A stretch of DNA of 36,259 bases from Myxococcales bacterium (GCA_947483555.1 CANKMW010000092.1:1-36259), one strand, 5' to 3'; counted from the first letter of the stretch, positions 1 through 11,655 are shown. A program made the numbers and translations. Notes: generated by a model from the sequence alone, not told the origin.

Positions 1-268
1 GCTGCGCGACCGCCGCGCCAGCCTCGCCGATCAGCTCGAGCGCGCCGCCACCAGCGTGTCGCTGAATGTCGCCGAGGCCGGCGGCCGCGCCGGGCGCGAC
101 CGGGTGCGCGTGTTGCGCATCGCTGCCGCCGAAGCCCGCGAGGTCAAGGCGGCGCTCGTCGTCGCCGCCGCCTGGGGCTACCTCGATGCGGCCACCCTGG
201 CGCCGGCCCAGCAGCTCGCCGACCGGCTCGGCGGCGTGCTCTTCGGGCTGGTGCGGAAGCTCGGGTAG
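1..268 (+). CDS. Four-helix-bundle protein, 3' part only
   Basis: The reading frame is open from base 2 to a TAG at 266-268, so the gene enters from the left edge and only its last 88 codons or so are here. The visible protein starts LRDRRASLADQLERAA and continues through TSVSLNVAEAGGRAGRD. This is the typical core of the small four-helix-bundle family (23S rRNA intervening-sequence protein family), in which a conserved SxNxAEG-like turn is followed by a long helix rich in Arg and Ala. The usual family length is about 115-130 residues, so roughly a third is missing. The biochemical role of the family is unknown. The internal GTG at 56 is not a true start, because family similarity extends upstream of it. 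Confidence 0.8.
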   Translation, partial: LRDRRASLADQLERAATSVSLNVAEAGGRAGRDRVRVLRIAAAEAREVKAALVVAAAWGYLDAATLAPAQQLADRLGGVLFGLVRKLG

Positions 269-289
269 GCCCGTGGGGCCGTCGGGGCC

Positions 290-403
290 TTCGGCTTCGA
301 CTTCGGCTTCGGCTTCGGCTTCGGCCTCGGCTTCGGCTTCGGCTTCGGTTTCGGTTTCGGTTTCGGCTACGGCTACGGCCACGGCCACGGCCACGGCCAC
401 GGC
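290..403. repeat. Intergenic TTCGGC-type hexamer array
   Basis: About 19 hexamer units of the form TTCGGC, drifting to TTCGGT, TACGGC and CACGGC at the right end. The array fills most of the gap between the four-helix-bundle gene and the end of the anti-sigma gene on the opposite strand. Both flanking genes end here, so the array lies between convergent stops and is probably non-coding. Related arrays occur at five other places in this window. Confidence 0.9.
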
Positions 404-439
404 GGCGCCGTGACTCTCATCGCCGCGCGTGGCGCCGAA

Positions 440-1963
440 CTAGAACCGGATCCGGTGGCGCCACGATGCCGCCGCGCCGGCGCCAAGGCGCGACGCCGCG
501 ACCGCGTCGCGCACGCAACCGGCGGCGCGGGCCGGCAAGTCGGTGTTCGTGATGTTGAGAAACCGGATGGCGCCGGCGCCGTCGACGCCGACCTCGAGCT
601 CGACGTGGGTGCCCGCCGCGATGCCCTGCTTCTCCAGCGCCCGGACGCAGCTGCGCAGCCGGCTCTGATCGAGCGCCTGCTCCAGCTCGGTCTTGCGCGC
701 CCGGCGACCGGCGGCGGGCCCGGTCGGGCTGCCGCCCGGCGTCGCGTCGGCCAGCACCAGCGGCCGCGACGCGGCACCGTCGACCTCGACCCAGCGCGCG
801 GGCGAGAAACGGCCCGGTGCCCGCTCGGCGTCGACGAGGTGACGGCCCGGCGCGACCCTCATCCAGACCGGCCCGGTGCCGATCACCACACCATCGACAC
901 GCACCGCACGGGCGCGGGGCGCGACCACGGCGAGCGGCGCCGTGGTGCGCAGGACGGTGGCCGGATCCGTCCACGCCGGCAATGCAGCGGCGCGTGACGC
1001 GACCAGCGACGCCAGCTCGGCGTCGCCCAGCGGGTGGGGCGCGCGCCCGAGCAGCGGCTCGGCATCGTCGAGCGCGAGGCCCTGGCCGGCGCCGATCTCG
1101 ACGGTAGCGCCGCCGCTCGAGACCGCCACGCGACCGTGTTCGCATGCCACCGCGACGTCGCCGTCGTGATGAGTGACGCGGAAGGCGGTGCCGCGGACGA
1201 GGATAACGCGGCCACCGGCGAGCACCGCGAAGCGCTGGTTCCGACTCCGCTTCGAGACCTCGATGTCGACCTGTCCATCGACCACCAGCTCGACGCCGCC
1301 CTCGTCGAAGCGCACCAGGGACAGCGCCGACCGCGCGCCGAGGGTGATCACCGAACCGGCTCCGAGCTGGAGCGCAACCCGGCCATCGCCGGTGGCCAGC
1401 CGTGCGCCGGCGGTCACGGCGCTGCCACCGATGGCATCGGGGTCGACGGATTCCGCGGCCCCGGGTGTGCGCTGCAGCGAAGCGTCGCCCTCGATCAGGG
1501 TGACCACGCCGGCGATCGACGCCGGGGCCAGGTCGACGGCGATCGGAGGTGGCAGCGGCGGCGCGGGCGGCGATACCAGCGCCGGCCCCGCCGAGCGCAC
1601 CGGCACCGGCACCGGCGCCGACGCCGGTGATGACCACGGCGACCACAGCAACACCGCAGCGGCGGCCGCCGCTAGAGCTGGCACGGCGAGCCACGGCCAC
1701 CGCGACGGTGGCGCGACCACCACGGGGTACGAGCCGGTGCCGAGCGACCAGTACACCTGGGCGCGCACGCGATCCCACCGCAACTCCGGTGCGGCCGCGG
1801 TGCCGATCTCGCCGAAAGCGGCGCGTGCTCCGCGCACTCGCTCCCACGTCGCCCGGCAGGCGACGCAGCCATCCAGGTGGACGCGAACGCGGGCAGCGGG
1901 CCGCCCGCCGATGCGGCCGGCGGCCAGATCGGCCAGACGATGCGGCGCGATGTGGCCCTTCAT
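440..1963 (-). CDS. FecR-domain anti-sigma factor with zinc-finger N-terminus
   Basis: 507 residues. Near residues 29-36 is an H-x3-C-x2-C motif (HLDGCVAC), the zinc-binding anti-sigma signature. A proline-flanked hydrophobic segment at about 88-108 is one predicted membrane span. The region of about 150-290 is a beta-rich FecR-like domain (phrases such as GSAVTAGARLATGDGRVAL and VLVRGTAFRV-like strands). The last 80 residues resemble the C-terminal domain found in myxobacterial AgmX/TonB-like proteins, with two cysteines. The start overlaps the stop of the sigma gene by ATGA, so the two are translated together. The inferred job is to hold the ECF sigma factor at the inner membrane and release it on a periplasmic signal. 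The signal itself is not apparent from the sequence. Confidence 0.8.
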   Translation of the reverse strand: MKGHIAPHRLADLAAGRIGGRPAARVRVHLDGCVACRATWERVRGARAAFGEIGTAAAPELRWDRVRAQVYWSLGTGSYPVVVAPPSRWPWLAVPALAAAAAAVLLWSPWSSPASAPVPVPVRSAGPALVSPPAPPLPPPIAVDLAPASIAGVVTLIEGDASLQRTPGAAESVDPDAIGGSAVTAGARLATGDGRVALQLGAGSVITLGARSALSLVRFDEGGVELVVDGQVDIEVSKRSRNQRFAVLAGGRVILVRGTAFRVTHHDGDVAVACEHGRVAVSSGGATVEIGAGQGLALDDAEPLLGRAPHPLGDAELASLVASRAAALPAWTDPATVLRTTAPLAVVAPRARAVRVDGVVIGTGPVWMRVAPGRHLVDAERAPGRFSPARWVEVDGAASRPLVLADATPGGSPTGPAAGRRARKTELEQALDQSRLRSCVRALEKQGIAAGTHVELEVGVDGAGAIRFLNITNTDLPARAAGCVRDAVAASRLGAGAAASWRHRIRF

Positions 1964-2634
1964 GTGGCGTCCCTGTCGTCTTCGGTGCCGGGCAGGACTC
2001 GTGCTCCGACCGGCGCGGCGCCCTCGTCGACCAGCGCACGGTAGAACTCGCGCCGGGCGTAGAACAGGCGCGTGCGCACCGTCACCGCGTTGGCGTCGAC
2101 GAGGTAGGCGATCTCCTTGAGGTCGCGACCCTCGATCTCGTGCAGATAGAGCACCAGGCGCTTCTTGGGCGCCAGTCGATCGAGTGCCCGGTAGACCCGC
2201 GCCACGTCGTCGCGGCGCTCGAGGGCGCGCTGCGGCGACTCCGGCCGATCGGCGAGCGCCGAGCTGTTGGCGGCGACCTCGAGATCGGCGACCCCGATCG
2301 GCGGCGGGCGCCGGGTTCGAGCGCGAATCCGGCCCAGCGCCACGTTGACGCAGATACGGTACAGCCAGGTGGCCAGCTTCGCCTCGTGGCGGAAGGTCGC
2401 CAGACCGCGGAACGCGATCACGAACACCTCCTGGACCAGATCCTCGATCTCGTTGCGATCGCCCAGGACGCGGAACAGGTTCGCCGCCACCGGACGCCGG
2501 AACCGCTGGTACAGCTCGTCGTGGGCGGCCCGCTCGCCGTTCTTGCAGCGGCGGATCAGCTCGGGCTCGTCGAGCTCGGCCATCCCGGGGCCGGTCTCGA
2601 CGCTGCCGCTCTTCTTACCCACGAGGACGATCAT
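1960..2634 (-). CDS. ECF-type RNA polymerase sigma factor
   Basis: 224 residues. Sigma region 2 is clear, with DLVQEVFVIAF at about residues 65-75 followed by FRHEAKLATWLYRICVN, which matches the core-binding and -10 recognition helices of sigma-70 family group 4. Sigma region 4 follows at about 150-205 (LAPKKRLVLYLHEIEG, then a helix-turn-helix ending TVRTRLFYARREF). A Met at residue 18 (MAELDEPEL) is an alternative start and would leave all of region 2 intact. I chose the longer ATG because a possible promoter lies just upstream of it. The gene is coupled to the downstream FecR-type anti-sigma factor, a normal sigma/anti-sigma pair. The regulon cannot be read from this window. Confidence 0.9.
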   Translation of the reverse strand: MIVLVGKKSGSVETGPGMAELDEPELIRRCKNGERAAHDELYQRFRRPVAANLFRVLGDRNEIEDLVQEVFVIAFRGLATFRHEAKLATWLYRICVNVALGRIRARTRRPPPIGVADLEVAANSSALADRPESPQRALERRDDVARVYRALDRLAPKKRLVLYLHEIEGRDLKEIAYLVDANAVTVRTRLFYARREFYRALVDEGAAPVGARVLPGTEDDRDAT

Positions 2635-2654
2635 ACGGCCGGATTCCGAATGGA

Positions 2655-2682
2655 TCAGTGACCGCCGCGGCTCCGGAAGTTC
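2655..2682 (-). promoter_or_regulatory. Possible autoregulatory ECF promoter of the sigma operon
   Basis: On the minus strand, GAACTT (2682-2677) is followed after 16 bases by CACTGA (2660-2655). This resembles the GGAACTT / TCTGA layout of SigmaE-like promoters and would start transcription about 14 bases before the sigma ATG. Only the -35-like box is strong. The call rests on position and one good box, so it is tentative. Confidence 0.3.
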
Positions 2683-2735
2683 ACGGCCTCACGGCGATTC
2701 TGATCCCGGGCCATCAGGGCCGCAACCCGTGGAAA

Positions 2736-3223
<488 letters not shown>

Positions 3224-3224
<1 letters not shown>

Positions 3225-4396
3225 CACCTCCGCACCGGACGACCCTCGAACGTCAGGTCGGCATCGACGTGGCACGTGAGCGTGTCCTCGTCGCGGTCGC
3301 GGCCGAGCAGGCACGGTGCCTTGTCGGTGCCGCCATCGGGATTGCGCAGCAACAAGTCGACCGCCTGATCGGACTGGCGCCAGGTTCCCTTGAGCGTGAC
3401 GTTCTCGCGCGCACCCTCGCACGTGCTGCGCAGGTCGAGGCGAAACGTGCGGTCGCGGCGCAGCCGGACCTTGATCTCGGGTCGGTCGCACGGCGTCAGC
3501 GACTGCTCCCACTGGCCACCCAGCCCCATCAGGCGCTCGTACGGCGTGGTCGCAGCCCGATCCATGCCGACGGCGGCGCGGAACCTAGCGTCGTCGAACA
3601 GCTTCACGAACGTCTTGTCGAAGCGGGCGTCGATCAACCACTCGGCGGCGTCCGCGCGCGACGACGTCGCCAGCTTCTCCAGGGCGCCGATGGCCTCGCT
3701 CGCCTTCTTGGCCACCATGCGGGCGACCGCGATGCGGTACAGCGCCTCGGGGTGATCGCCATCGAGCACCAGCACCTTGCGCCAGGCCGCGACCGCGGCC
3801 GTGCCCGCCGTCTTGCGCGCCTTGGCGACCGCCTTGACCAGCGCTGGATCCTCGACCGGTGGCGGAACGATGACCGGAGGCCGAACGATGACCGGCGGTT
3901 TGCCACCGTCGGGCGGCTTGCCGCCGTCGGGTCCGGTGGGTTCCTTGCCGCCGACGCCGACGTCGAACCCGACCACCTCGTGCACCTCCCGCCCGGCGCG
4001 ACGGACCGTGTACTCGACCACCACGACGCGACCATAGGTCGAACGCCACACCTCGACGATCGACGCCACCGGGTCGGGTGCGTCCCACGCCACCACCACC
4101 TCGCCGGTGGGCCGGCTGACGGTGATGGTCCGGCTCTTCGCGATGACTCGGACCACGGCATCGGCGCCGCGCTCGGGGCTCGGGTTCTTGAGCGAGAGCG
4201 ACGCGATCGCCTCGGTCGCCGCCGCCTTGCAAACCGGCACACCCCGGGCGGCGCCGGCGGTGACCTTGATGGGCTCACAGACCTTGTCGCGGCCGATCAC
4301 GTACGATTTTTCGTTGCCGGCGACCCCGCCGAAGCTGTCGGCGGCCGCGATCGAGCTCGCGCACATCAGCAGGCTCGTGGTCAGGGCGCGGCTCAC
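3224..4396 (-). CDS. Secreted protein of unknown function with TPR-like region
   Basis: 390 residues with a GTG start that overlaps the FxsA stop (GTGA). Residues 1-19 form a Sec-type signal peptide ending AAADSF. Residues 20-150 are a beta-rich domain with conserved-looking cysteines. Residues 150-180 are a low-complexity Gly/Pro/Lys linker (repeats of GGKPP and PPVIV). Residues 185-260 form alpha-hairpins like tetratricopeptide repeats (AAWRKVLVLDGDHPEALYRI). The final 120 residues are again beta-rich, with three cysteines and a GTWRQS strand reminiscent of lipocalin-like folds. I do not recognise a named family. Its place between fxsA and a lipoprotein suggests an envelope role, which is inference. 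Confidence 0.7.
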
Positions 4397-4857
4397 GACA
4401 GCTCCAGTGGATCGGAGCCGGCGCCGCTGGCTCGCGGCGAGCCCACTTCAGTCCCGCTGGTGTCGATCACGTCGGGCCGAGCCCGGCCGTCGGGTGCGAC
4501 CACCACCATCCGCTGCTTCAACCATCCCACCACCCGGTTGCGCACCACCGCCCGCAGCGGCGGCACCAGCAACACGACGGCGACCACGTCCGACACGAAG
4601 CCCGGGATCAGCAGCAACAGCCCGGCCAGCGCCACCAGCGCGCCGTCGACGACGATCGGGGCCACCGCCGCGCCGCCCTGCATGGCCGTGCTGGCGCGGC
4701 CGAGCGTGGTGACGCCGCGCCCGGCGAGCACGGCCATGCCGAGGCCACCTGCCAGCGCCAGCACGGCCAGGGTCCACAGCCAGCCAGCGTAGCTGGCCGC
4801 GATCGTGACGCTGGCCAGCTCGGCGACGATCGCGGCGAGGACGGCGTAACGCACCAT
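4393..4857 (-). CDS. fxsA: FxsA family membrane protein
   Basis: 154 residues. Hydrophobic segments at about 3-22, 25-46 and 66-105 match the FxsA fold, including the family phrase LLLIPGFVSDVVAVVLLVPP near residues 80-100. That signature (GxLLxxPGFxTDxxGxxLLxP) is the strongest evidence. The length agrees with the family's usual 130-180 residues, and the tail is polar and probably cytoplasmic. FxsA in E. coli is known for overcoming phage T7 exclusion by the F plasmid; its molecular role is not established. It is the first gene of a three-gene coupled operon and is divergent from the hydrolase gene that starts at 4929. Confidence 0.85.
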   Translation of the reverse strand: MVRYAVLAAIVAELASVTIAASYAGWLWTLAVLALAGGLGMAVLAGRGVTTLGRASTAMQGGAAVAPIVVDGALVALAGLLLLIPGFVSDVVAVVLLVPPLRAVVRNRVVGWLKQRMVVVAPDGRARPDVIDTSGTEVGSPRASGAGSDPLELS

Positions 4858-4928
4858 CCTGGAATAGCACGAGGCCCGATGCTGCGCTGCGCCGTTCGTT
4901 GTACCTTGCGAGGGTGCTACGCGACGTC

Positions 4929-6028
4929 ATGAGAGCCGTGACCCAGGCCAGCGCAGCCATCGATCGCGGCGTCCTGCGCGTGATGGAGCGGCGGATGTCG
5001 TCGACCGCGACGCGAGGTGTACCGCGCGATGCCCGCGCCCGCCTGATCGAGCTGGCGGCCGCGTACCGCGCCGGCGACTTCTTCCCGGCGCCACCGCCAG
5101 CCGAGGTCAGCGAGCACCGCGAACCCGACGCCTTCGATGTCGCGGTCACCAGCGTGCGCTTTCCGTCCGCCTACCGACCTTTCCTGGCTGCCTACCGCGA
5201 CGAGCACCACCGCCTGATCGAGAACCACACCGCGCATGCACGACTCTATTCCGCCCGATCGTCCGCCCGATCGCGTCTGCGGCCGGTGATGGTGTGCCTG
5301 CACGGCTGGGGCGGCGGCAACTGGTGGATCGAGGAGCGCGCCTTCGTGGTCGGGTACTGGCTGCGTCGCGGCTTCGACGTGGCCTTGTTCCAGCTCCCGT
5401 TTCACGGCGCCCGCGCCCCGCGAATCGCCGGGCGTCCCGGCCGCTCGGGTGCATTGTTCCCGAGCGCCAACCTGGTGCGCACCAACGAGGCCTTCGGCCA
5501 GGCCATCTTCGATCTACGCGCCTTCGCGGACCACCTGCGACAGCGGGGGGCACCGTCGGTGGGCGCGATCGGGATGAGCCTGGGCGGCTACACCACCGCG
5601 CTGTGGGCGACCGTCGACCCGGCGCTGAGCTTCGCGGTCGCCATGATCCCCGCGGTCAGCATGAGCGAGCTGATGTGGCGCCACGGCGAGGAAAGCCCGG
5701 CCCGGCGACGCGCGGTCGCGGCCGGGGTGTCCAGCGATCTGCTCGACGAGGTGTTCGCGGTCCACGCCCCGACCGAACGCCAGCCGCTGATCGCGCGCGA
5801 GCGGCGCATGATCGTCGCCGGTCGTGGCGATCGCATCACGCCGCCCGATCAGGCCGAGGCGCTGTGGCGGCACTGGGGCGAGTGCGCGATCCACTGGTTC
5901 CCGGGCGGTCACCTGGCCCAGGTCGGGCGCGGCGACGCGTTCCGCGCCGTCCGCAAGCACCTCGCCAGCGCCGGCTTGCCGGGCGCCGATCCGGGCACGG
6001 GTCCCGGCGCCGATCCGAGGACGGCGCC

Positions 6029-6032
<4 letters not shown>
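4929..6032 (+). CDS. Alpha/beta hydrolase
   Basis: 367 residues from the ATG at 4929; a TTG ten codons upstream would extend it without changing the fold. The central domain has the oxyanion strand MVCLHGWGGGNWW, a nucleophile elbow G-M-S-L-G (AIGMSLGGYTTALW), an acid turn in AGRGDRITPP and a C-terminal His in FPGGHLAQVG, which together make a complete Ser-Asp-His triad. The N-terminal 120 residues are a helical cap-like extension. No signal peptide is evident, so it is probably cytoplasmic. The substrate is unknown. It heads a chain of plus-strand genes and its stop overlaps the start of the methyltransferase gene (ATGA), so the two are coupled. Confidence 0.85.
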
Positions 6033-7923
<1,891 letters not shown>

Positions 7924-7927
<4 letters not shown>

Positions 7928-8964
7928 GCAGCCTGACCTTCGACGAGGCGCGCGCCTTCCACCTCGGGGCGACCGTCACCGATCTGCACGCCGACACCGC
8001 CAAGCTCATGGACAAGATGGGCTTCGACATCGCCGCTCGGCACGAACGGCCGATGCCCAGCGCCCTCAACTACGTCGGCCACGTCGATCTGCCTCGGCTG
8101 CGCGACGGCGGCGTGGCGGCGCAGTTCTTCGGCTTCTGGACCGTGCCGTACCCCGAGCGCGGCTGTCGCCACGCGGTCGACACCCAGCTCGACGCCCTCG
8201 ACAAGGCCATGCTGGCGCACCCCGACGAGCTGGTGTGGGCGCTGTCGCCCGACGACGTCGCCGCCGCCAAGGCGGCCGGCAAGATCGCGGCGCTCGGCGG
8301 CATCGAGGGTGGCCAGGCGCTCGAGGGCGACGTCGCCGCGGTCGAACACTTCGCGCGCCGCGGCGTGCGCTACATCGGCCTGCTGCACTTCTCGGCCAAC
8401 GCGCTCGGCTCACCGGCCAAGGGCCGCGGCGCCCGCGCCGACCAGGGTCTGACCAGCTTCGGCCGCGACGTCGTCCGCGAGATGAACCGCTGCGGTGTGG
8501 TCGTCGACCTGGCCCACATCAACCGCAAGGGCTTCTTCGAGGCGCTGGCGCTGTCGACCCAGCCGCCGATGGTCACCCACACCGGCGTGCTCGGCGTTCA
8601 CGATCACTGGCGCAACATCGACGACGAGCAGCTGCGCGCGGTCGCTGACAAGGGCGGTTGCATCGGCATCATCTTCGCTCGCCGCTACCTGGGCGGCGCG
8701 TCGATCGACGCCGTCGTCGACCACTTGCTGCACATCATCGACGTCGCCGGTGAGGACGTGCCGGCGCTGGGCAGCGACTTCGACGGCTTCGTGATTCCAC
8801 CCGAGGGGCTCGAGGACATCGCCGCCCTGCCCAATCTGACCGTGGCGCTGTCGCGGCGTGGCGTCTCGGCGCGGGTGCTGCGCAAGATCCTGGGTGACAA
8901 TCCGATGCGGGTTCTCGGCGACATCGAGCCGGTGGCGTGGCGCGCCGCGAGGCCGCATGCCTAG
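7924..8964 (+). CDS. Membrane dipeptidase (peptidase family M19)
   Basis: 346 residues from a GTG that overlaps the previous stop (GTGA). The metal ligands of the renal-dipeptidase family are visible in order: His22 and Asp24 in DLHADT, Glu128 in GGIEGG, His198 in VDLAHIN, His219 in VTHTG, and the catalytic-site Asp in LGSDFDG near residue 286. The family hydrolyses dipeptides with a binuclear zinc centre, including D-amino acid containing ones. No signal peptide or membrane anchor is seen, so a cytoplasmic enzyme is likely despite the family name. Position after the methionine-pathway gene may be incidental. The 3' end overlaps the start of the peroxidase gene by eight bases. Confidence 0.92.
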
Positions 8965-10228
8965 GCGGTTCGGCGACGGTTTCGGTCACGGTCACGGTCA
9001 CGGTCACGGTTTCGGTCACGGTCACGGTTTCGGTCACGGTTTCGGTTTCGGCCGCGGTTTCGGCCACGGTCACGGTTTCGGCCACGGTCACGGTTTCGGC
9101 CACGGTCGCGGTTTCGGTTTCGGTCGCGGTGTCGGTCACGGTCTCGTGGTCGCGCTGGCGCTGCTCGGCGGCTGCAAGAAGGGCGGCGCGACCGACCCGG
9201 CACCGCCGCCCGTTGGCGATGGCGGCGCCCCGACCGCTGACGCCGCGCGTGCGCTGGGCGGCCCGATTCTACCGCCGGCGGCGCCGGTGCCGCCACCGCC
9301 GCTCGGCCTGCCGCCGCTGCCCACCGATCACGCGCCCACCGCCGCCGAGGTCGAGCTCGGCCAGCTGCTGTTCTTCGATCCCCGGCTGGCCGCCGACGGC
9401 ACCACCGCATGCGCCAGCTGTCACGATCCCCACAACGGCCTGTCGGGCGACGAGCCGCGATCGCAGACCGCCGCCGGCAAACCCAACCTGCGCCGCACGC
9501 CGGCGCTGGTCAACCTGGCGTGGCATCGCGAGCTGGGGTGGGATGGCCGCGGCGCCGAGCGCGCCACGTTCCTGGACAGCCACGCCGTCGGGCAACTCGG
9601 TCAGCCGCTCGATGTCGGGCTCGGCCGCCTGCTTGGCAGTCCGACCTACCGCGCGCATTTCGACCGCGCCGCCAGCGGTCGCGACCGGCTGGCCACCGCG
9701 ACCGCCGCGCTGTGGGCATTCGCGTCGACTCGCTACAGCGGCGCCGCGCCGTGGGATCGCTACGAGGCTGGCGACCGCGCCGCGGTGCCGGCGGAGGCGG
9801 TGCTGGGCTACCAGCTGGTCAACGGCAAGGCCCAGTGCGCGACCTGCCACGCCCCGCCGCTGTACACCGACCTGGCGTTTCACCGCATCGGCTTGATCAC
9901 GTCGCCCGACGAGGGCCGCGGACTGGTCGAGCCGACCCAGGCCGGCGCGTTCAAGACCCCGACCTTGCGCGGCGCCGCCGGGCGGCGGCCTCTGTTCCAT
10001 GACGGCAGCGCCGCGACCCTCGACGAGGCCGTCGCCTGGCACCTCGCCGGCGGCCGTGGCCAGGGCGCCGATCCGAGCGTCGTCGATCCGACGCTGGCGG
10101 TGGTGACCCTGGCGCCCGACGAGCAGGCGGCGCTGCTCGCCTTCGTGCGCGCCTTGACGCCGGCGCCCGCGGCCGGCGCCGCCGCGACGCCTGCCCTGCC
10201 CGACGATGTTCCCGAGGCCACGCCGTGA
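8957..10228 (+). CDS. Di-heme cytochrome c peroxidase family lipoprotein with FGHG-repeat N-terminus
   Basis: 423 residues if translated from the ATG at 8957. Two heme c sites are present, C152-x2-C155-H156 (CASCHDP) and C294-x2-C297-H298 (CATCHAPP), with the late phrase TLRGAAGRRPLFHDG typical of the MauG/CcpA family. A hydrophobic stretch ending LGGC (Cys73) is a lipoprotein signal, then a Pro/Ala linker. The first 60 residues are almost only Phe, Gly, His and Arg, encoded by a hexamer array. A signal preceded by 60 such residues is very unusual. A GTG at 9146 would give a short normal signal but has no positive N-region and no ribosome site. The likely role is periplasmic peroxide reduction or oxidation of a partner. 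Confidence 0.85.
   Translation: MPRRFGDGFGHGHGHGHGFGHGHGFGHGFGFGRGFGHGHGFGHGHGFGHGRGFGFGRGVGHGLVVALALLGGCKKGGATDPAPPPVGDGGAPTADAARALGGPILPPAAPVPPPPLGLPPLPTDHAPTAAEVELGQLLFFDPRLAADGTTACASCHDPHNGLSGDEPRSQTAAGKPNLRRTPALVNLAWHRELGWDGRGAERATFLDSHAVGQLGQPLDVGLGRLLGSPTYRAHFDRAASGRDRLATATAALWAFASTRYSGAAPWDRYEAGDRAAVPAEAVLGYQLVNGKAQCATCHAPPLYTDLAFHRIGLITSPDEGRGLVEPTQAGAFKTPTLRGAAGRRPLFHDGSAATLDEAVAWHLAGGRGQGADPSVVDPTLAVVTLAPDEQAALLAFVRALTPAPAAGAAATPALPDDVPEATP
8969..9145. repeat. TTCGGT/CACGGT hexamer array at the 5' end of the peroxidase gene
   Basis: About 29 hexamers, mainly TTCGGT and CACGGT in alternating blocks, starting 12 bases after the ATG. They are read as Phe-Gly and His-Gly dipeptides. 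The array lies between the start codon and the lipoprotein signal, so it either extends the N-terminus or forms a long untranslated leader. Confidence 0.9.
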
Positions 10229-11154
10229 CCGAGCCGACCTGGCGCCAGCGCGCCGAGCTGGCGTTGGGCCGCGTCGAGCTGCACGGCCTGCAACGCGCGC
10301 TGATGGCGGCCGCCGGCCTGCGCGCGACCCGCCAGCGGATCGGCGACCTCGAGCTGGCGCTCTACGAGCGGCGCCGCGACGGCACGCCGGTGGTGATGCT
10401 ACACGGATTCGGCGGCGACAAGGAGACCTGGCTGCTGCTGGCGCCGATGGTGCGCCGGCGGCCGCTGCTGCTCGTCGACCTGCCCGGCCACGGCGCCTCG
10501 ACGCCGATCGGGCGCGCCCGCGCCACGCCGGCCGCGATGGGTGCGGCGGTGGTGGCGCTGCTCGACGCCCGCGGCATCCGCCGCGCCCACCTGTGCGGCA
10601 ACTCGATGGGCGGCGGGATCGCGCTGTGGGTGGCGCGCAACCATCCTGCCCGGGTGGCGTCGCTGGCACTGGTCGCGTCGGTGGCGTCCGAGATGGCCGA
10701 GAGTGAACTCAGCCGCGCGCTGGCTCGGGGCGAGAACTTGCTCATCCCCAGCCCCGGCGATCGCGACGCCTCCGATCGGTTCGTCAAGATGATGACCGAG
10801 AAGCCGCCGCGCGTGCCGCGCGCCGTGCAGCGCTATGTCGCCGCGCGGCGGGCCGCGGCGCGGCCGGTGCTGGAGGATCTCTTTCGCGGCCTGGTCGAGG
10901 CCAGCGCCGCGGACGGGCTGCCGCTGGACCTGGAGGCCGTGGCCCAGCCGACGCTGATCGTCCATGGCGCCAAGGACCGCATCATCCATCCCGACACCGC
11001 GCGCATGATCCACGCCCGCTTGCCGCGCTCGCGGCTCGAGCTGCTCGACGGCATCGGCCACGTGCCCCAGCTGGAGGCGCCGGCTGCGGTGGCACGCCTC
11101 GTCGATCGACACCTGGCGGACATCGATCGCGACCCGATCATGGCGAGCTCGTAG
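10225..11154 (+). CDS. Alpha/beta hydrolase (second copy type)
   Basis: 309 residues from a GTG overlapping the peroxidase stop (GTGA). Compact alpha/beta hydrolase with the oxyanion motif MLHGFGGDKETW, nucleophile elbow G-N-S-M-G (LCGNSMGGGIALW), acid residue in HGAKDRIIHP and His in GIGHVPQLE, a full catalytic triad. The spacing matches the esterase and meta-cleavage-product hydrolase group more than the larger hydrolase at 4929. The N-terminal 40 residues are basic and helical without a clear signal peptide. Its substrate cannot be stated. It is part of a tightly coupled run and is followed after one base by the next gene. Confidence 0.9.
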   Translation: MTEPTWRQRAELALGRVELHGLQRALMAAAGLRATRQRIGDLELALYERRRDGTPVVMLHGFGGDKETWLLLAPMVRRRPLLLVDLPGHGASTPIGRARATPAAMGAAVVALLDARGIRRAHLCGNSMGGGIALWVARNHPARVASLALVASVASEMAESELSRALARGENLLIPSPGDRDASDRFVKMMTEKPPRVPRAVQRYVAARRAAARPVLEDLFRGLVEASAADGLPLDLEAVAQPTLIVHGAKDRIIHPDTARMIHARLPRSRLELLDGIGHVPQLEAPAAVARLVDRHLADIDRDPIMASS

Positions 11155-11155
11155 C

Positions 11156-11632
11156 GTGCGCGCGAAGGACGTCTGGCAGCGCCTACGCTGGGTGCTGGCG
11201 CTGGTGGCGCTGTGCGCGCTGGCCACCTGTCCGGCGGCGCAGCGGCAGTGCGCCACCAAGCGCGACGCCGGCGAGGCACCGGCGTTGCTCGGCTACATGG
11301 TGCGCGAGGTCAAGGCGCACCTGTCGGCCAGCGGGCACCTGCCGGACCTGAACGTCGGGCCGACGCCGGCGGTCGGTACGTGCTGCGCCGCCGGCACGAC
11401 CTGCGCACGTGATCCGAGCCGGTGGCGCGAGCCGGGATGGCGCGCGCTGCGCTTCTCGATCGACGGCTCCCACCGCTTCTCGTACCAGGTCCGCCGCGAC
11501 GGCGCCGCGCTGGTGCTGACCGCGATCGGCGATCAGGACTGCGACAGCGTGCATGCGACCTTCGAGGTGCGCCTGACGCTCGATGGCGATCGACTGATCG
11601 AGCGCTGGTCACAGCACCAGCCGCTGGAGTGA
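11156..11632 (+). CDS. Small secreted protein with pilin-like C-terminal domain
   Basis: 158 residues, GTG start one base after the hydrolase stop. Residues 8-27 are a hydrophobic membrane anchor or signal (WVLALVALCALATC). The C-terminal 90 residues contain TPAVGTCC, a second cysteine pair region, DPSRW, FSIDGSHRFSY and GDQDCDS. This series of motifs also occurs in the next gene and resembles the beta-sheet head of myxobacterial type IV pilin-like proteins (PCC...W...W.AL.F...D..Y.Y......GD.DCDG). No prepilin peptidase site (GFTLVE-like) is present, so it is not a normal pilin. Its function is unknown. It is an adjacent paralogue of the 11656 gene. Confidence 0.7.
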   Translation: MRAKDVWQRLRWVLALVALCALATCPAAQRQCATKRDAGEAPALLGYMVREVKAHLSASGHLPDLNVGPTPAVGTCCAAGTTCARDPSRWREPGWRALRFSIDGSHRFSYQVRRDGAALVLTAIGDQDCDSVHATFEVRLTLDGDRLIERWSQHQPLE

Positions 11633-11655
11633 TAGGCTGGCCGCAGGGGGATCCG

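Noticed and set aside
290..403. Possible CRISPR or coding region in the hexamer array
   Set aside because: There are no spacers of unique sequence and units are six bases long. Open frames across it only reflect the periodicity.
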